From: Panagrolaimus kolymaensis
Lineage: Eukaryota; Nematoda; Chromadorea; Rhabditida; Panagrolaimidae
DNA: 64,000 bases
Assembly: GCA_028622995.1 (NCBI GenBank)
Contig: JAJQJQ010000017.1
Span: 1,364,001-1,428,000, forward strand
Direction: 5' to 3'
Shown here: positions 1-12,600 of the stretch, piece by piece
Position numbering within the stretch: the stretch's first letter is position 1
How the letters are laid out: each line of letters starts with the position of its first letter
Made by a program: the position numbers and the translations under genes
The notes under the pieces: generated by a model
Told to the model about the DNA's origin: nothing
Seen by the model: the letters and a program-made list of their open reading frames with translations, nothing else
Database searches by the model: none

Positions 1-684
1 AATAAAAATTTTCACTTTGATTTTAAATGTATTTTACAAACTGACGACTATCACAATAACAAAGAAAAATGCTTCACAGATTTAATTCGTAGCCCAAATA
101 AATAAACATGCTATGAAAAGCAATACAGTATAAAAATAAATAGAATTGTTTCATTCTCCTCTCTAAGAACCAAACAAATTTTTATTCATAAATATTAATA
201 AACAAAAAACTAAAAGAAAACCGAATTAACTAAATAGCTGAAGCTTTTCCTTGCTATTACTTTACAAAAAATTTCGTTTCAAATATACCGAAAGCAATTG
301 CTTGCTTTTTTTCTATTTTTTTCTCGACATTAGACTCGTATCATTCAAAAATAAATATAATTGGTGTAAATAAAAATGTATAATATCTATTTTTTGTTTT
401 GGTAAAGTTGTAAAAATAATATAATAAAATCGTTTATTTTTTTAATTTTCAAAATCAAATATAAAAAACTCTTGTAAAAAAAGCTTTTACAATGGAAGGC
501 ATTTATCACGAAGCAATTGCTTTGACATGGTGGTGATGGTAATGGTAGTCTTTGGAGGGAAGATAGAAAGCAGTAAAGTAAATTAAAGGCAATAATACAA
601 TATAAAAAATAAAAGTGAAAATATACATGGGCAAGATGGCGACCGGGAAAGATAAAACATTTAAAAAAGAAAGCAAAACAATAT
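1..684. other. Gene-free 3' flank of dip-2
   Basis: Very AT-rich sequence after the dip-2 stop codon, presumably 3' UTR and intergenic DNA. No open frame with protein-like composition and no recognisable RNA gene was seen. Confidence 0.6.
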
Positions 685-3600
685 TTACATATTGTAAGCT
701 ACATATAATGGATCCAATTGATCTTTAACAAAAGCATCGCGAAGATGCATTCGTTGTTTTTCTCCTCGGCTATTGATTGGAATTGTGAATGGATCCACTA
801 ATACTACGACTCCAACAGTAAGATGATGATCTTCAAGTAAGGCAGAAGTTATGGCAGGTACAAGATCAAGGGCTTCAGCTTCAGGAGCGGCTGTTTCAGC
901 AACAACCACGAGTAAAGAAGTCCAAGTAAAAACAGCACATTCAACAATTTTTCGATGAGCTCGAATAACGGATGTTTCAACATCGATTGGATGATAATGC
1001 ATTCCTCGAAGCATCATTGTTTCATCAATGGCACCAACAATAAATACAGCATCATGCAATTCTGAAAAATAATAAATTTAAAAAGTTAAAATCTAATTTT
1101 GCTTTATTTTACCTCCATCTGCGGTTATGGATTCGGTTTGTCGCAAAAATCCGAGATATCCTGTTCTTGCGAAAACAGTATGAGTATCACCAAATTGTAA
1201 TTTAGCAGTGAAATGATCAGTATGAAGATGAGCTTCTTCGCCAAAAATGGAAAAATAACCAGAAGCATTATGTTGAGATGCAACCCAAATTTCTCCAAGA
1301 TGTGAATCAGCACATTGTCCTTTAGTATCTGGATTTGCAATAATGACTTTAACGCCAGGTAATAATTTTCCTGATTCCATTAAAGGTAAACTATGCGGTG
1401 CACCTTTTTCAACGAGAGTGATTCTATCATTTCGAAGCGCCCAAGCATCGACGTAAACAACGGATGGATCAGGGCTGGCAGCGCCTTGCATACAAATGGC
1501 TGTGTTAACTCTTGAACCAAATGAAGTTGAAACAACACGGGAATTAAGACCCAATGGAGCGAAAAGTTTTGTAAATGCGTTGCAAAGTGATACTCTTGGA
1601 CGTTCTTCAGCTACTGCAACACATGTTCGCAGACTAAAAATTAAGTTATTATAAAAATTAAATAATTTAATAATTAATTTATGTATTTCTTACCATGAAA
1701 GGTTAACACCTTTTTCTTTTAATGTTGAAACTTGAGAGGCTAGTTCACGAACACAATTTTCCATAACGCTGTAAGAGCAAAAAGTATCCCGAACTTTATG
1801 TTGTGAAACAATGCTTAACCAAAGCGATGGATTTGTTTCAACTTCGCTTGGTGGAATTAAAATTGAATGATGTCCAGCATAAACACTTGAAAGAGTCCAT
1901 AATGAAAACCCTAGACCCGAATATGGATCAAGAGATAATACGATGTGTCTGGATGGATATAATTCACATGCGACTTTGAGGCTTTTGGATTGAGTAGCAG
2001 CACTTAGGGCAGTTACCACAATTCCAGCAAGTTGACCCGTGGTGCTTACAGCAAAATCGAGATAACAAATATCTGTTGGTTTCCTTTCTGTTTGATCAAT
2101 TACATTCCGTGTTCGAGCGACAGATGAACTTGGCATATCTTCAACATCAAGAATCGTTGGCCACGCTTTAGCATTCACTCGATGACTGGCTTCTTTACAT
2201 TTGAGAAGTTTAATTATGGCTGAACTTGAAAGAAGGGCAACCGATTTTGAAACATCCACTACCATTCTAACTGTGACGAGAGTGGCAGCAAGATTGGATG
2301 CTGCTGGAGGCCGAATACAAACCGGTACGACACCTCCCGCGAGACAACCATAAAATGCAGTGATAAGTTCAAGACCAGGAGGAAATATTAATGCCACATG
2401 ATCACCAGGATTTAAATGGCCTTTATCAAGAAGTAAAGCTCCAATGCGTTCAGCTTTTTTCAAAAGTTGTCCACATGAAAGTGTGTCAGTTTCAATGCCT
2501 TTAGAATTAATAAGGGTAAAAAGCACATGATCGGGTGTTTGTGCACCTCGCTGTCGAAGAATATCAATAAAATAAATAGGTTCTTCTGGTGACATGGTTA
2601 ATTCTCGTCCAGAAGCAGATGCAATTCGAGCACCTTGAATTAAATTTCCAACCATCATAAATGCAGCCCCAACATCATTGTGTCTTGGTTCACGAGGTTC
2701 GGGAAGATTTAATACTGAACTTTGGGGACACATTAAAAGTGTAGATGGATGTAAACAACCATCAAGGAAACGTTGACGAGTTTCAGAAACATGTAATCCA
2801 CCAAGAGGAGTTTTAGGAAGTTGATTGGCTGGAACGAGGGCAATGCAATATAAACTTAGTTGATGAATGGAATCCACAGCTTGAATAACTCGAAGCATCC
2901 AATTAAATGCATCTTCTTCTGCCACTTCAGCTTTTTGCTCTGCCACGACACAAACCCGCTCATCTCGTAATACCCGAACCGAAAATACTGCAATTCTACC
3001 ACGATAAATAAATTTCATTGAATCAACGGCTAATACTGTTGCAATAACTAAATAAAAAGTAAATTAGAATAATAATTCTTTTTTTAAATTTAAACTCACT
3101 ATCGTCAGCAGAATGTTGCCGACCCGAAACACTCATAATTGAATTTTTATTTCCAATAACAAAAGCCAAACCTTCGGGCGTCATAAATCCAACTAATCCA
3201 CTTCGAACGTAATTTGCTGGACCCAATGGTTTATCATCATTGCTTAAGGGTTGAACTTGAAAGTTTTGAGTTGTTATCCCCTTCAAACCATAATATCGTG
3301 AAGCGGTGGATGGAGCATGAAGGCAGATTTCACCTATTTCATCTGTTTTGCATAATTTTGGAGGTCCATTTAGTTTTATAACAACGGCGAGACCACCAGG
3401 AACAATTTGGCCAGAATCTTGGACTGTTAATGAAGTTAATGAATTTTCTTGATCCACTCGAACTACATTGTAGCTTAGAGCAGACATGGAGAGAGTTCCA
3501 CGTCCACTATTTCCACCACCCATTTCGCTTGGTCTACGAAGACAGAGGGACCCAGTTTCAGGTGATCCAGCAACAGGACAAATAGCATCAGGTCGAAGGC

Positions 3601-6600
3601 CACGAGAATGAAAAGTTGCAGCAAATTGATCACATGGAGAAAGGGACCATGGATTTGCTCCATCAGCAACAATGACGCATCTTAAAGTGGATAATGACAT
3701 GGGTGAAGCATTATTTGGTGGTAATAATTGCCCTGTAGGATCTCGTGGAGTTGCCATCACACTCCAATGAAGATCTCTTGATTTGACAAGGGCAGCAGTG
3801 GCTTGTAACTTGGATGCATGAAACATCCAAGAAGTTGGATTAACTTTCATAACAGAATAAGGCACAAAAATAACCCGCATTCCTGCATAAATTCCTGCTA
3901 AAATGGCATGCCATAAACCAACATCTCGTTTAAAATCAAGCACAGTAACCATGCATTCATTTTCTTTATAGCCCATTGCGGCAACAATGGCGCGACAATG
4001 GGCAAGCATGGCTTCACGAGTCACGCATACTCCTTTCACACTGCCTTCTCGATCGGTCACATATTCAATATATGCAATTTCCCCATTGGTTACTGCAGGT
4101 GGAGGCTTCCAATCTTTATTTGGTTTTGAAAGATGCTCGGTTACAACCCATTGTAGTCGGGGCCAACCTTTGAAATCAGCTACATCATTGGGAGCTAGAG
4201 GACCTGATGATGGTAAATGTGAAGTGGACGCTGAACCACCAGACCCTGTTGAACCATTAGTGCTATGATGATATGTGCCTGGATTTGAACCCGAATTAAT
4301 TTGATTTGAATTTGATGATGACGCAGCTTGAGAACCAACTTTTGGAAGGCCTTTAAGACAAGATTCAGAAGTAAGAGCGACTCGAACTCCGCAACTTCCA
4401 AGAAGAAATCCAAATTGTTGGATACCCGCATCTCTACGAGTTATGGGCACTTCTACTGGGCACGGCACCATTCCACTAATTAGGCAACCATAGAAAGCAG
4501 AAATAAATAAAATTGGCTCAGTGTTTGGAAAGCACAAAGCAACTCTATCTCCTGGAAGGCACATTGGTCGCCTTTCCTTTCCTCCATTTGGAATTTGCAC
4601 CATAACAGTTTTATTTAAAAGCATATGAGCAATTTTAATGGCACGTGTATGAAGTTTTGCTAAAAATTTTGAAAAATTAATTTCGATCAATATAAACTTA
4701 AAATTACCATAATTTAAAGATGTTGATAGTTTTCCTGAATGATCAATTACAATAGCGCAATTAACTTTAGGTTGAATTTGAGCATGTCTTTCAAGAATGG
4801 TTTCAAAACTTTTAGCTGTGGCTGTAGTTCTAGTCCCATTTGTTGCTGCCATTGCTATTGGAAAATCACCTCTTGCCGGTGTAATCATTTGCCCATTTGG
4901 CCTCGGAGCATTTGGATCCACAAGTTTTGTAAGGGCTATAAAAATATTTTAATTATTTTTAACTTATAAAAAGTTTTTACGTACCTTCAAGTTGTGCGTC
5001 ATCATCATTATAATACTCATGGAGAGGTTTACGTTGAGGTCTCTGTAAATTAGTCATTTGATGTTTTTTCATGATTAAATTAGAATGCCATTGCTCAATT
5101 CCAAAAAGATCCGAAAGCTGTATTCTACGATAGCGACCCAAACAAAGACCTTTTGCAAGTGTAAATGCTCTTAGTTGTTGCTGAATTAAATCAAAACCAA
5201 TTTGGTCTCGACTTGCTGCCATTGCAGCCTTTTCTGTAGCTGCCCTGCGGAGATCATTCTTTTCTGGATCGAAAACTTCCAAAATTATTGAAGCATCAAT
5301 TGAAAGAGGAAGACGCGGACAAAGTTTATAAATATTTTGAATGCTATTGGATATTGCTTTTCTTTGAGAATTCGGCGGCGTGGATGTAGCCGATTTCTTT
5401 CCATTTATCGATTGCCTCTTTTTTGGTGAAATTTCACTTATGGAAAGGTCCTTGAAATTTTGATGGGGTATAACATCGTAAACTGCATCTTCTTTTAAAA
5501 CTGTTCTCGATTGAGATTTGCTTCGAAGCATCGCTTGACGAACCCCACCTCGAGCAACCGATCGTGGAGGAGGTGAACGAGGTGTTGCAAGGGCGGCTGG
5601 CTTTGGTGTTGTTGGTACATTTGAAAGTCCAGTTTTACGTCCACCCATGGATGGTGAAGCTGGCACTGAATAACAATTTACACCACTTGGGCGTCGAGAA
5701 AGTAAATGAGGAGAATTTAATGGAGATATTAGAGGACCATATAGTATACTTTCCCTCCGGCTGATGCCGCCCATAGAACCAGAGTCAGCAGAAAAAAATG
5801 AAACAGGTGGAGGAAGATTTGGAATGGAATTATTTGCAGTTTGAGGTAGATGATTTATTTTTCGTGTATCTTCAGCTAGAATCGATGTTCGTTTAGATTG
5901 TTGGGAAGAATGTCGATGTGAAGGAGCCGCGGAGCTTTGCCTCCTTCTCACGGGGATTTGATTTAAAACTTTCGATTTATTTATTCCCAAATCAGGAAAA
6001 ATTTGCCGACCACGAAGTATTCCCGTAGCAGCTTGAGGCAATGGACTCGTTTTGGGAGATGGGGCATGAAATTTCGATGCAGCATATGGTTCAGGCTTAT
6101 GTCGATGAAAATGGTGGTTGTGAATGTGATGTTCTGTGAGGGAATGACGTTGATTGGATGAGGCCAATGATTGCCCTGGTGGATGCCCACGGCGTTCAAA
6201 TTGTTCCATAAAAACATACATTATGGAAGATTTAATGCTCAAATATAAAAATCTCTGACATTCTCCCTATCCTGCAAAAGTGAACTAATGAAGAAAAAAT
6301 AATACTAAATATTTTGGCAAACGCGTCAATCGAAAACGTAACAAAAAAATAGCATCCATTTGATCGACAAAAATAAATCTGACTAAAAAGACTCGGAAGA
6401 AGAAAAACGAAAAAAATGTCTCTTTTTTTGACGAAAAGAAAGAAATAAAGAAAACCGAAAATCGTACATACACACACAGTAGGAAAGGAAAAAAAGTGAC
6501 AATAAAAATTCATAAAAAGGTGAGAGAAAAAAAAGAAAGAAATAAATAGGAGCTTTAAAAATTTTTATGTTAGACCCGTTTAAAAATTTTTTAAAAGAAA

Positions 6601-9600
6601 TTATCCTCAGTTTTTAAAAGAAAGAATACATATCCAATTTCATAAAATGTCTACGCCATTATTGTTTTTTGTTGTTGTTGCTTTGCTCTGAGATTCCAAA
6701 GAAGGAATATCCACGATAAAACTGGTAGCAGTAATAACATTAGCTTAATGTCATTTCTTTTTAATCGCATAAATCAGTTCATTAATTTTAAGTTTTTTAT
6801 ATGCTAAAGGTATAAAAACTAAACGAAAAAGAAGGCAAGTTTAATCATAATTAAAAAAAGACAATTTCGAAATATTTATTTTTATGTTTTTCAAAAAAAA
6901 TCTTGTGTAAAAAAATACTCGCTTCAAAGTTACAGCAACATTTTTTGTTAGCTATTGAGAGTATGTGCTTTATGTGGATCGATTCTCTCACCATTATCGC
7001 AGTTGCTTTTCCTTCTATCTTTCCATTTACTCAAAAGCAAAAAAGCCGTTAGCAGCTGTTTCTGTGAGTTTATTTTTTTCTAAATATTGTTGCAAAAAAG
7101 TAATAATCAAAGTAAAAAAAAAGAAATGTGTGACATTTTTTTTGATAGCTTTTCAAAATTCGGGTTATTTTTGAGCTCTTTTTATCGAGAGGAGAAAAAA
7201 AGTTCGGCATATGCTTAATTTTCAACACCTACTACTAATAGTGTTTGGGCAAATAATAATAATCATAATTGACTGTCAATCATTTTTTAGAATAAAAATA
7301 CATCTCGAAAAAAGTGCAAATTTTTAAATCTAAAAAAGAAAAGTTTTGATTATTCTAAGGTCAAAAGAAAGGGAATATAAAATTTAAAAAAGATTATTTT
7401 GTTTTGCAACAAGTTTAAACTTTGAAAGTCAAGAGAGAATGAGAGAAAGAAACATAGATAGATGCTATCTTTAATTCTAAACAGAAAGAAGCGAGAAAAA
7501 AAGACGATGAGGCTTCTTCTCACCTTTTTCGGGAGAAAGACTTTAGCTACTTGAAAAAAATATACAAAAGAAAACGAGCCGAAATTTAAACCAGACTTTA
7601 TAGTTTTTTGTTGTTGTTGGAGAATCTCCAAGGTTTTTGAAGAGGTGCGCAAAAAATGGATGGAATGTTGGTGAATAATAAATGAAAGCGCTTTCCTCTC
7701 CGTTCAGCAATTCTTCTTCAACAAACATATAAATCGATTTCAGCCTTGCTGACTATCTGAAATAGCAACACCTATGCAAATGTATGAGGGCATCTGTCCA
7801 CTCGAAACGTGTTCATCGCTTCCAGGGTTATATTCCATCATATAAAAATAATATTCGGAAAAACAATAAAATTCGTTGAAGCAAGAAAAGACTTTTGCAG
7901 CAGCGATAAAATGACTTATAATGCCACAAAAAAAATTTGTTTCCGATTTTGAAATAAACAAAATTGTTGAAAAAATGGAGAATAGTTGAAACATTCAAAA
8001 ACAATCATGACTTTGTGGAAGTCAAAAATTGTGAGTGAGGGAAGAGCGAAGAAAGAAAGCCGGAAGCTTCTAAAGTGAGAAAATGAGAAGCAAGAAAAAA
8101 AGAAAGAATTTGATTGAATCAAAAAGATGGACACTCTTTTTTGAGTCAAAAGTTTTTCAAAAGTGACCGGAAAAGTCGAGAGTGTCGAGAAGCGAGCGGA
8201 AAGGATGGCTTCCACTCTTTTTTTTGATGTTGATTGTCTTCAAAATTTCATATGATCAAATTGCAACAAAAGTAAAACATATATAAAAATAAATGGAAGG
8301 AATGAAAGTGGAGAGAGGGTGTGAGAATGAATCCGGTTGTTGGCAGGGATAAGAGCAGCATCATTTAATAATTCAATTCATCATCATTCACAAATCATAA
8401 TATTTTAAAAAATGCGATCCGCGGAAATGCAAACAAATCATTTGAGAGAGAGAAAGAAAAAAATAAAGAAAAAGCATTGATGCGGTCGAGCAAAATGACA
8501 TCGCCACCGAATTAAAAAAAATAATAATAACGATTTTTATTTCCAGAATATCAATCCTAAGCGCAATCTGTTCTTCTTTTTTTCATTTCTTTTTTTCATA
8601 TGAGCAATAAAAATGATGATCAAGCAAAGATGACCCAAATGGTCCAAAAAAAGTAAAATGTTTTTAGAATGAGCGACGAGGATGGTTGATGAAAGGAAAG
8701 CAGCTAGCAGCAACGGCGCCAATGAACACCACCAATTTTTGCTTTTTTTCATTCGGACACGAAGATGAGAAAAAAAGGGTCATCGTGTTTCAAATATGCC
8801 TGCCGCCTGTCGAAAAAAACGAAGATGATGATGAAGATGAGGTGAGATGAGTGAGTGTATATTCGGTTTCAAACAAATGACTATCATTACTCTTTTAAAA
8901 ACAATCAATTTATGGCATTCTTCCTCAAATGAGATGAGAGGACTGAGAGAAAAAATGTTATGTTAAACATCCGTGGATAAACATTTAAATACGAATGAAT
9001 GTTGTCATCAAATAATCGAAAATCAAAATGAAATGTCCGAATTGAAGAGATTTGTGAATAAGATTTTGCTCGCTTTGATCTAAATGTAAGGTAACAAACA
9101 GCCAACGTTGCATTCTCGTGCAATGATATTTGACACTATCCTCCACCATATGCACGTAAAATGAGCAAGTAAAGCATAAAAAAAAGAAAACAAGCAAAAA
9201 TATGGATAATAAATCCAAAAAGGTTCAAAAAATGTTTGAATCAAATTCGTCGAATACAAAATTTTCTCTCAAAAAAAAACTACATTAAAGGGCCATAGCT
9301 ATTTGATGCCTTTTTGAAATTTCGTTTCCGTGTACTGAATTTTGCGAATGCCAAGCGCGTGTTTGAATTTAACGTGTAATTTACTGTAGCTACACGTAAA
9401 TTCAAATTGCCGGTTGGCGAAGTATGAATTCAGCTCCCAGTAAACGAAATTTTGAAAAAGGCATCAAATAGCTATGGCCCTTTAAAGGGACATAGCTATT
9501 TCATGCCTTTTTTGAAATTTCGTTTGCGGGCACTGAAAGTTACACTTGGTAAGGCGCGTGTTTGAATTACCGTGTAAGACAGAAGTGACACGGTAATTCA

Positions 9601-12600
9601 AACACGCGCCGCCCCGACTGTTCCTATCAGCCCCAGTATCGAAATTTTTGAAAAGGCATGAAATAGCTATGTCCCTTTAATTATAACTTACTTGCAAATT
9701 TTGAACCATTTTATGAATTTTTTGTGAAATTTTTGTTGGTCGACAAGCTAAAAAAGTAAAAACATTCTTGTTAGCTTTTTTTCACAAAAAAAGAGACTAA
9801 AAAATGAGAAAAAGAAAAACTTACGAATTCTTGTGTTAGCGTAATCTTGTGAAAGCGGCGGCGGCACTTCTCTTTCACTACCACCAAGTCCGCTGTCGTT
9901 TGTAGAAGTGCAATGTCCTCCACTATTTACATAAACGGCATCTTCATCAACGCCATCTTCAATAATTGTATTTTCTTCTGGAGGTTTGGGAAGGGCTCGA
10001 TCTGCAATATCTGGAGGATTCTGACGTCTCACAGCAGCGGTAACTGCAGCGACAATTGGAGGTTCAACTCCAAAAATTTGTGAAGAACGCTAAAAAAAGT
10101 TATGTAAGTAAAAATGTCAAAAAAAAGTTAAGACTCTTTTTTTCTTTTGTCCCCGGAGGTAATTATACTTTTAAAAAATGGAAAGGAAAACAATTATTGG
10201 AAAAGGCAAAAGAAACTATTTGTCAAAAGTATGTATGTAAGTTTTGTTTTAAAAGTCGAATAATAATACCTTATTTTGTTTCCGGAGTCGTTGCTCTTCA
10301 TTGAGAAGCCTTTGCATGGGCGAACCATTAGTTGATGGAGATTGAGAAGGTTGCTGTTCGGAAGAAGCATGGGGATCACGTGAACGTGATCGGTGCCGAA
10401 GTAATCGAGGTCGAGGCTTTGGGATTTCTGCTACAACTGGCTTGGAATTATTATTGGATTCCATTTTCTTGGTTGAAGAAGGTTTTTTGATACCTGGACC
10501 GCCATGCGTGGAATCCAATGTTGAATCATCATCCGTACTAGAGTCTATAAAATCAAAGGATAAGTTCATTTTTAAAATAGAGGAAAGCCTCCTAACAATA
10601 TGAAATGTAACTGATATGACGACCTGATTGTGAAAGATCAACAAGAGTCTTTTCACGCATTTCTTTTAACGTGTGTGTTGTAAAAAGAAGAAGTTATGAT
10701 GGAGAAGGAGAAAACAAGTTCAAAGCATTCTGCAAAAAAAATGAAAAAACAATGTCAGGAAATTCTATCTTTTGTGTATGTGAAACAAAGATCCGCGCAT
10801 TAAATCATCGCCTAATAACAACACCAATAATAATAACTCGCTTCCGATATAAAAAAGAAATTGAAAGAAAAAGTCACAAAAATGAAGTAGACTCAACAGC
10901 TGCAGTGCAGCGCCTATTTGCCTCACTTTGAGCAGATGGCAACAAAAAAAGACTCATAAAATAAAATAAAAACTCCAAAGTTGCTTCTCCGATTTTAAAG
11001 ATTATGATGATTAACGATTTTGATTTAATTTTTTTTATTTAAAAAACTAAAAGTTTTTTTTTGTGAAACAATAACTTTAATGTTAACACACATATTTTTT
11101 CAGACAAGGATATTTTCTCAACTATCGTTATTTTGTTACTACCTTATTTTTAGCAAATTTTTAAACCCAAACATTACTATTAAAACACAAAATCATAATA
11201 AGCATGTTTGAGAACACAAAATTCTTTTTTTCGAAACATACTCCCAGCAAAAAACTTCAAAGCCAAAGAAAGAAAAGAAAAACAAGTGTGCGAAAAAGCA
11301 TAAATTTCTTTCAAAAGTTAAATTTTTGATACTTCATTAAAAAGGAGCAATTCAAAAAAGGGGGTTTGATTCATTTTGATTATGGAATCAGTGGCGTTTT
11401 TTTATAAGTGACACTCTCACGTGCTTCATACTTATTTTTATTTCTTTAACCCCATGTTTAACCAAAATAAAGCCAGTTTTTTGTTGTTATTTTTTGCTCG
11501 CTCGTTTTTAAATTTTGAGGAGAACACAAAAAATGGTGATAAAACATAAGAGATTATATCATTAAAAAGTGGAAAAGTAAGCGAACGGAAGCTTTTAATC
11601 AGTTTTCTTAGAAAAAAACATAATCATTTTTTGAAAATGGTTGTAAAAAGAGGAGAGTCAACGTTAAAAAAAACTTGGAGGTCGATGATTTACTTGATTT
11701 GGCGCCAAATCGATCAAAAATCTTGACGCCCAAGTATGAATACATTATTTAGCCATAAAATGGGAAAATAAAAAAAGGCTTTGGGGCAAACAAGAAAAAA
11801 TATTGTGAAATACAAGAAAAAAAACTCCCGATCGGGCATGTATTGAAAAGATTGCGAAATTGGGACAGACAGAATTAAAAAAATAAATATAAAAATTTAA
11901 AAACAGCTTTTGCATGTAAAAAAATAGACTGTTTTTTAGTTTAATATGCCGAACTCCACTAACACAACAAAAACAAACATTTTAAAGCCATTTTTTCAAG
12001 GATTACAAAAAATTTTTTAGTTTTGGATGGAAACACTTGGATTGTCTCAACAAAAAAACATTCATCACTTTACTTCCATTCTAGGCCCTCTCCTTTTGCT
12101 TCACCACGACCGTTCCTCTCAAAAAAACTAGTTCAATCACAAATATATATATATTTTTTTAAAACAACAATCAGGCAAAACGCCAATTAGCTAAAAAGCC
12201 CCTTCGCTCATGTTTTTTCCTTCATCGCATATATTCACGCCTTTTTGCGCACACAAAATTGTACATATACGAATATGAGTCTCCTCTCTTTTTCCGTCAT
12301 CATAAATATATATAAAAAATCACAATTGACTGAACAAGCGAAACCGAAAGAGTTATTATTCTCACTCATCATCACATTCAAAGGGGTTTTTCTTTTCCAT
12401 AAAAATTCAAAAATAAATACACATTTTTTTCATTGAATCGGAAATGATGAACAAGAACTCACAGAACCAAAATTTTTTTTTGCTTACTTCGCCTCCGAAT
12501 ACATTTAACGGAGTCCGAACAAATGACAACAAAAAGGGTCGAGAAGAACTAATCTTCAACTTTTTTTTTTGAAAATATAATGCTTTTGTCATTGGATCAC

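Larger units (their letters stand above)
6134..9824 (-). other. Large dip-2 intron
   Basis: About 3.7 kb between the fifth and sixth dip-2 coding exons. It has no convincing reading frame. It carries two adjacent TTAA-bounded palindromes at 9289-9676. The open frame of the following exon extends back to about 6242, with Met codons at 6221 and 6209, so an internal promoter or alternative first exon is possible here. Confidence 0.55.

Noticed and set aside
1125..1340. 71-aa minus-strand frame inside dip-2
   Set aside because: Alternative-frame shadow of the DIP2 exon at 1113-1633.
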